Shown here: in pieces, positions 12,670 to 13,169 of the stretch | Position numbering within the stretch: the stretch's first letter is position 1 | Layout: each line of letters begins with the position of its first letter | Source of the DNA: an uncultured Oscillospiraceae bacterium | Lineage (GTDB): Bacteria; Bacillota; Clostridia; Oscillospirales; Acutalibacteraceae | Length of the DNA stretch: 13,169 nt | NCBI GenBank assembly: GCA_900553525.1 | Contig: USDZ01000032.1 | Location: forward strand, 1-13,169 | Direction: 5' to 3' | Program-made: the position numbers and the translations under genes | Notes under the pieces: generated by a model | Told to the model about the DNA's origin: nothing | Database searches by the model: none | What the model saw: only the letters and a program-made list of their open reading frames with translations

Positions 12670-13169
12670 AGATTCCTCCTTTGAAGCAGGCAGCCCCGCA
12701 GGCGGAACAGGATTCCCGGCAGTTCGGCGTCGTAACGCTCTGCCATGCCTTCTGGTTTTCCCGGATCAGGAACTCTTTAGATACCCCGAAATCCAGATGA
12801 TCCCACGGCAGCACCTCGTCAAAGGGCCGACGCCGGTTGGCATAAAAAGCGGGATCCAACCCGCAGGCAGCAAAGGCGTCCCGCCATCGTTGTACGCTCA
12901 AATGTTCCGACCAGGCGTCCAGATGCCCCCCCTGCCGCCAGACCTCCTCCAACACCCGGCCGAGCCGCCGGTCACCTCGGGCGAGCACGGCCTCCAAAAA
13001 GCTGACGTCCGCATCATGCCAGTTTAAAGAAATTTTGCGGGTCGTAACCGATTCCCGCAGCAGTCGCTGCTTGCGCCTGAGTTCCTCGGCCGTGTCCTGC
13101 GGTTCCCACTGGAAGGGGGTGAATGGCTTGGGGACAAAACAGGAAACGCTGACCGATACATTGACACTC
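12653..13169 (-). CDS. TIGR03960-type B12-binding/radical SAM protein, C-terminal part (5' end outside window)
   Basis: The last 171 codons of a larger gene, open to the right edge. The segment FVPKPFTPFQWEPQ and the following helix AEELRRKQRLLRE are typical of the end of the radical-SAM domain in TIGR03960 proteins. HDADVSFLEAVLARGDRRLG, PWDHLDFGVSKEFL and a cysteine-rich tail (CRESCSACGAAC) follow. The CxxxCxxCG motif of the SAM cluster and the B12-binding domain must lie outside the window. The protein is thought to modify a target with its DUF2344 partner; the target is unknown. TAA at 12653-12655 lies inside the DUF2344 start region. Confidence 0.88.
   Translation of the reverse strand, partial: SVNVSVSVSCFVPKPFTPFQWEPQDTAEELRRKQRLLRESVTTRKISLNWHDADVSFLEAVLARGDRRLGRVLEEVWRQGGHLDAWSEHLSVQRWRDAFAACGLDPAFYANRRRPFDEVLPWDHLDFGVSKEFLIRENQKAWQSVTTPNCRESCSACGAACFKGGICVERR

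Noticed and set aside
1..13169. CRISPR array or tandem repeat cluster
   Set aside because: No regularly spaced direct repeats were seen on reading through both strands.

Overview
The window looks like a spore-forming member of the Clostridia (Bacillota). It carries a BofA-family pro-sigma-K processing inhibitor behind a sigma-E-like promoter, a DUF2508 (YaaL-type) gene, a DUF1540 cysteine-rich protein, the TIGR03960/DUF2344 radical-SAM pair, and strong AGGAGG ribosome binding sites. Most of the window has fairly GC-rich coding sequence. The first ~2.2 kb is visibly AT-richer: 60-base lines I counted by hand were about 37-45% G+C there, against about 55-62% in the body of rlmD.

Left region (1 to ~2.2 kb): the tail of an unrecognised plus-strand gene, a bidirectional terminator, and a minus-strand operon of a TetR-family repressor overlapping (ATGA) a CPBP membrane protease. 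That operon is driven by a consensus promoter overlapped by a 15-bp inverted repeat. A small DUF6061-like gene follows, lying 24 nt downstream of rlmD. The rlmD product is normal up to its catalytic HVE motif, then continues about 95 residues beyond the usual end of the family. I read 1 to ~2.2 kb as the end of an integrated element that entered the 3' end of rlmD and supplied a new C-terminus plus a cotranscribed DUF6061 gene. This is the most interesting signal in the window, and it is inference.

Middle region (2.2-7.4 kb): the rlmD body, a DUF1540 gene, a divergent plus-strand helicase with an N-terminal PD-(D/E)XK nuclease domain joined to a DinG/XPD-type helicase, a strong palindromic hairpin, and a minus-strand DUF2508-bofA operon with a sigma-E-like promoter directly upstream. 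recR, the usual upstream neighbour in Bacillus, is absent.

Right region (7.4-13.2 kb), all minus strand: a maltose/galactoside-type O-acetyltransferase; a three-gene carbohydrate operon (TIM-barrel sugar isomerase/epimerase, Gfo/Idh/MocA oxidoreductase, ThuA-like protein) with its own terminator and no transporter in view; rplS (L19) with a promoter, a leader of about 140 nt and a terminator; and the DUF2344 gene overlapping the end of a TIGR03960 radical-SAM gene that runs off the window edge.

No rRNA, tRNA, CRISPR array or insertion sequence was seen. The genes are mostly ordinary housekeeping and sporulation functions plus one sugar operon, with one probable mobile-element junction at rlmD.
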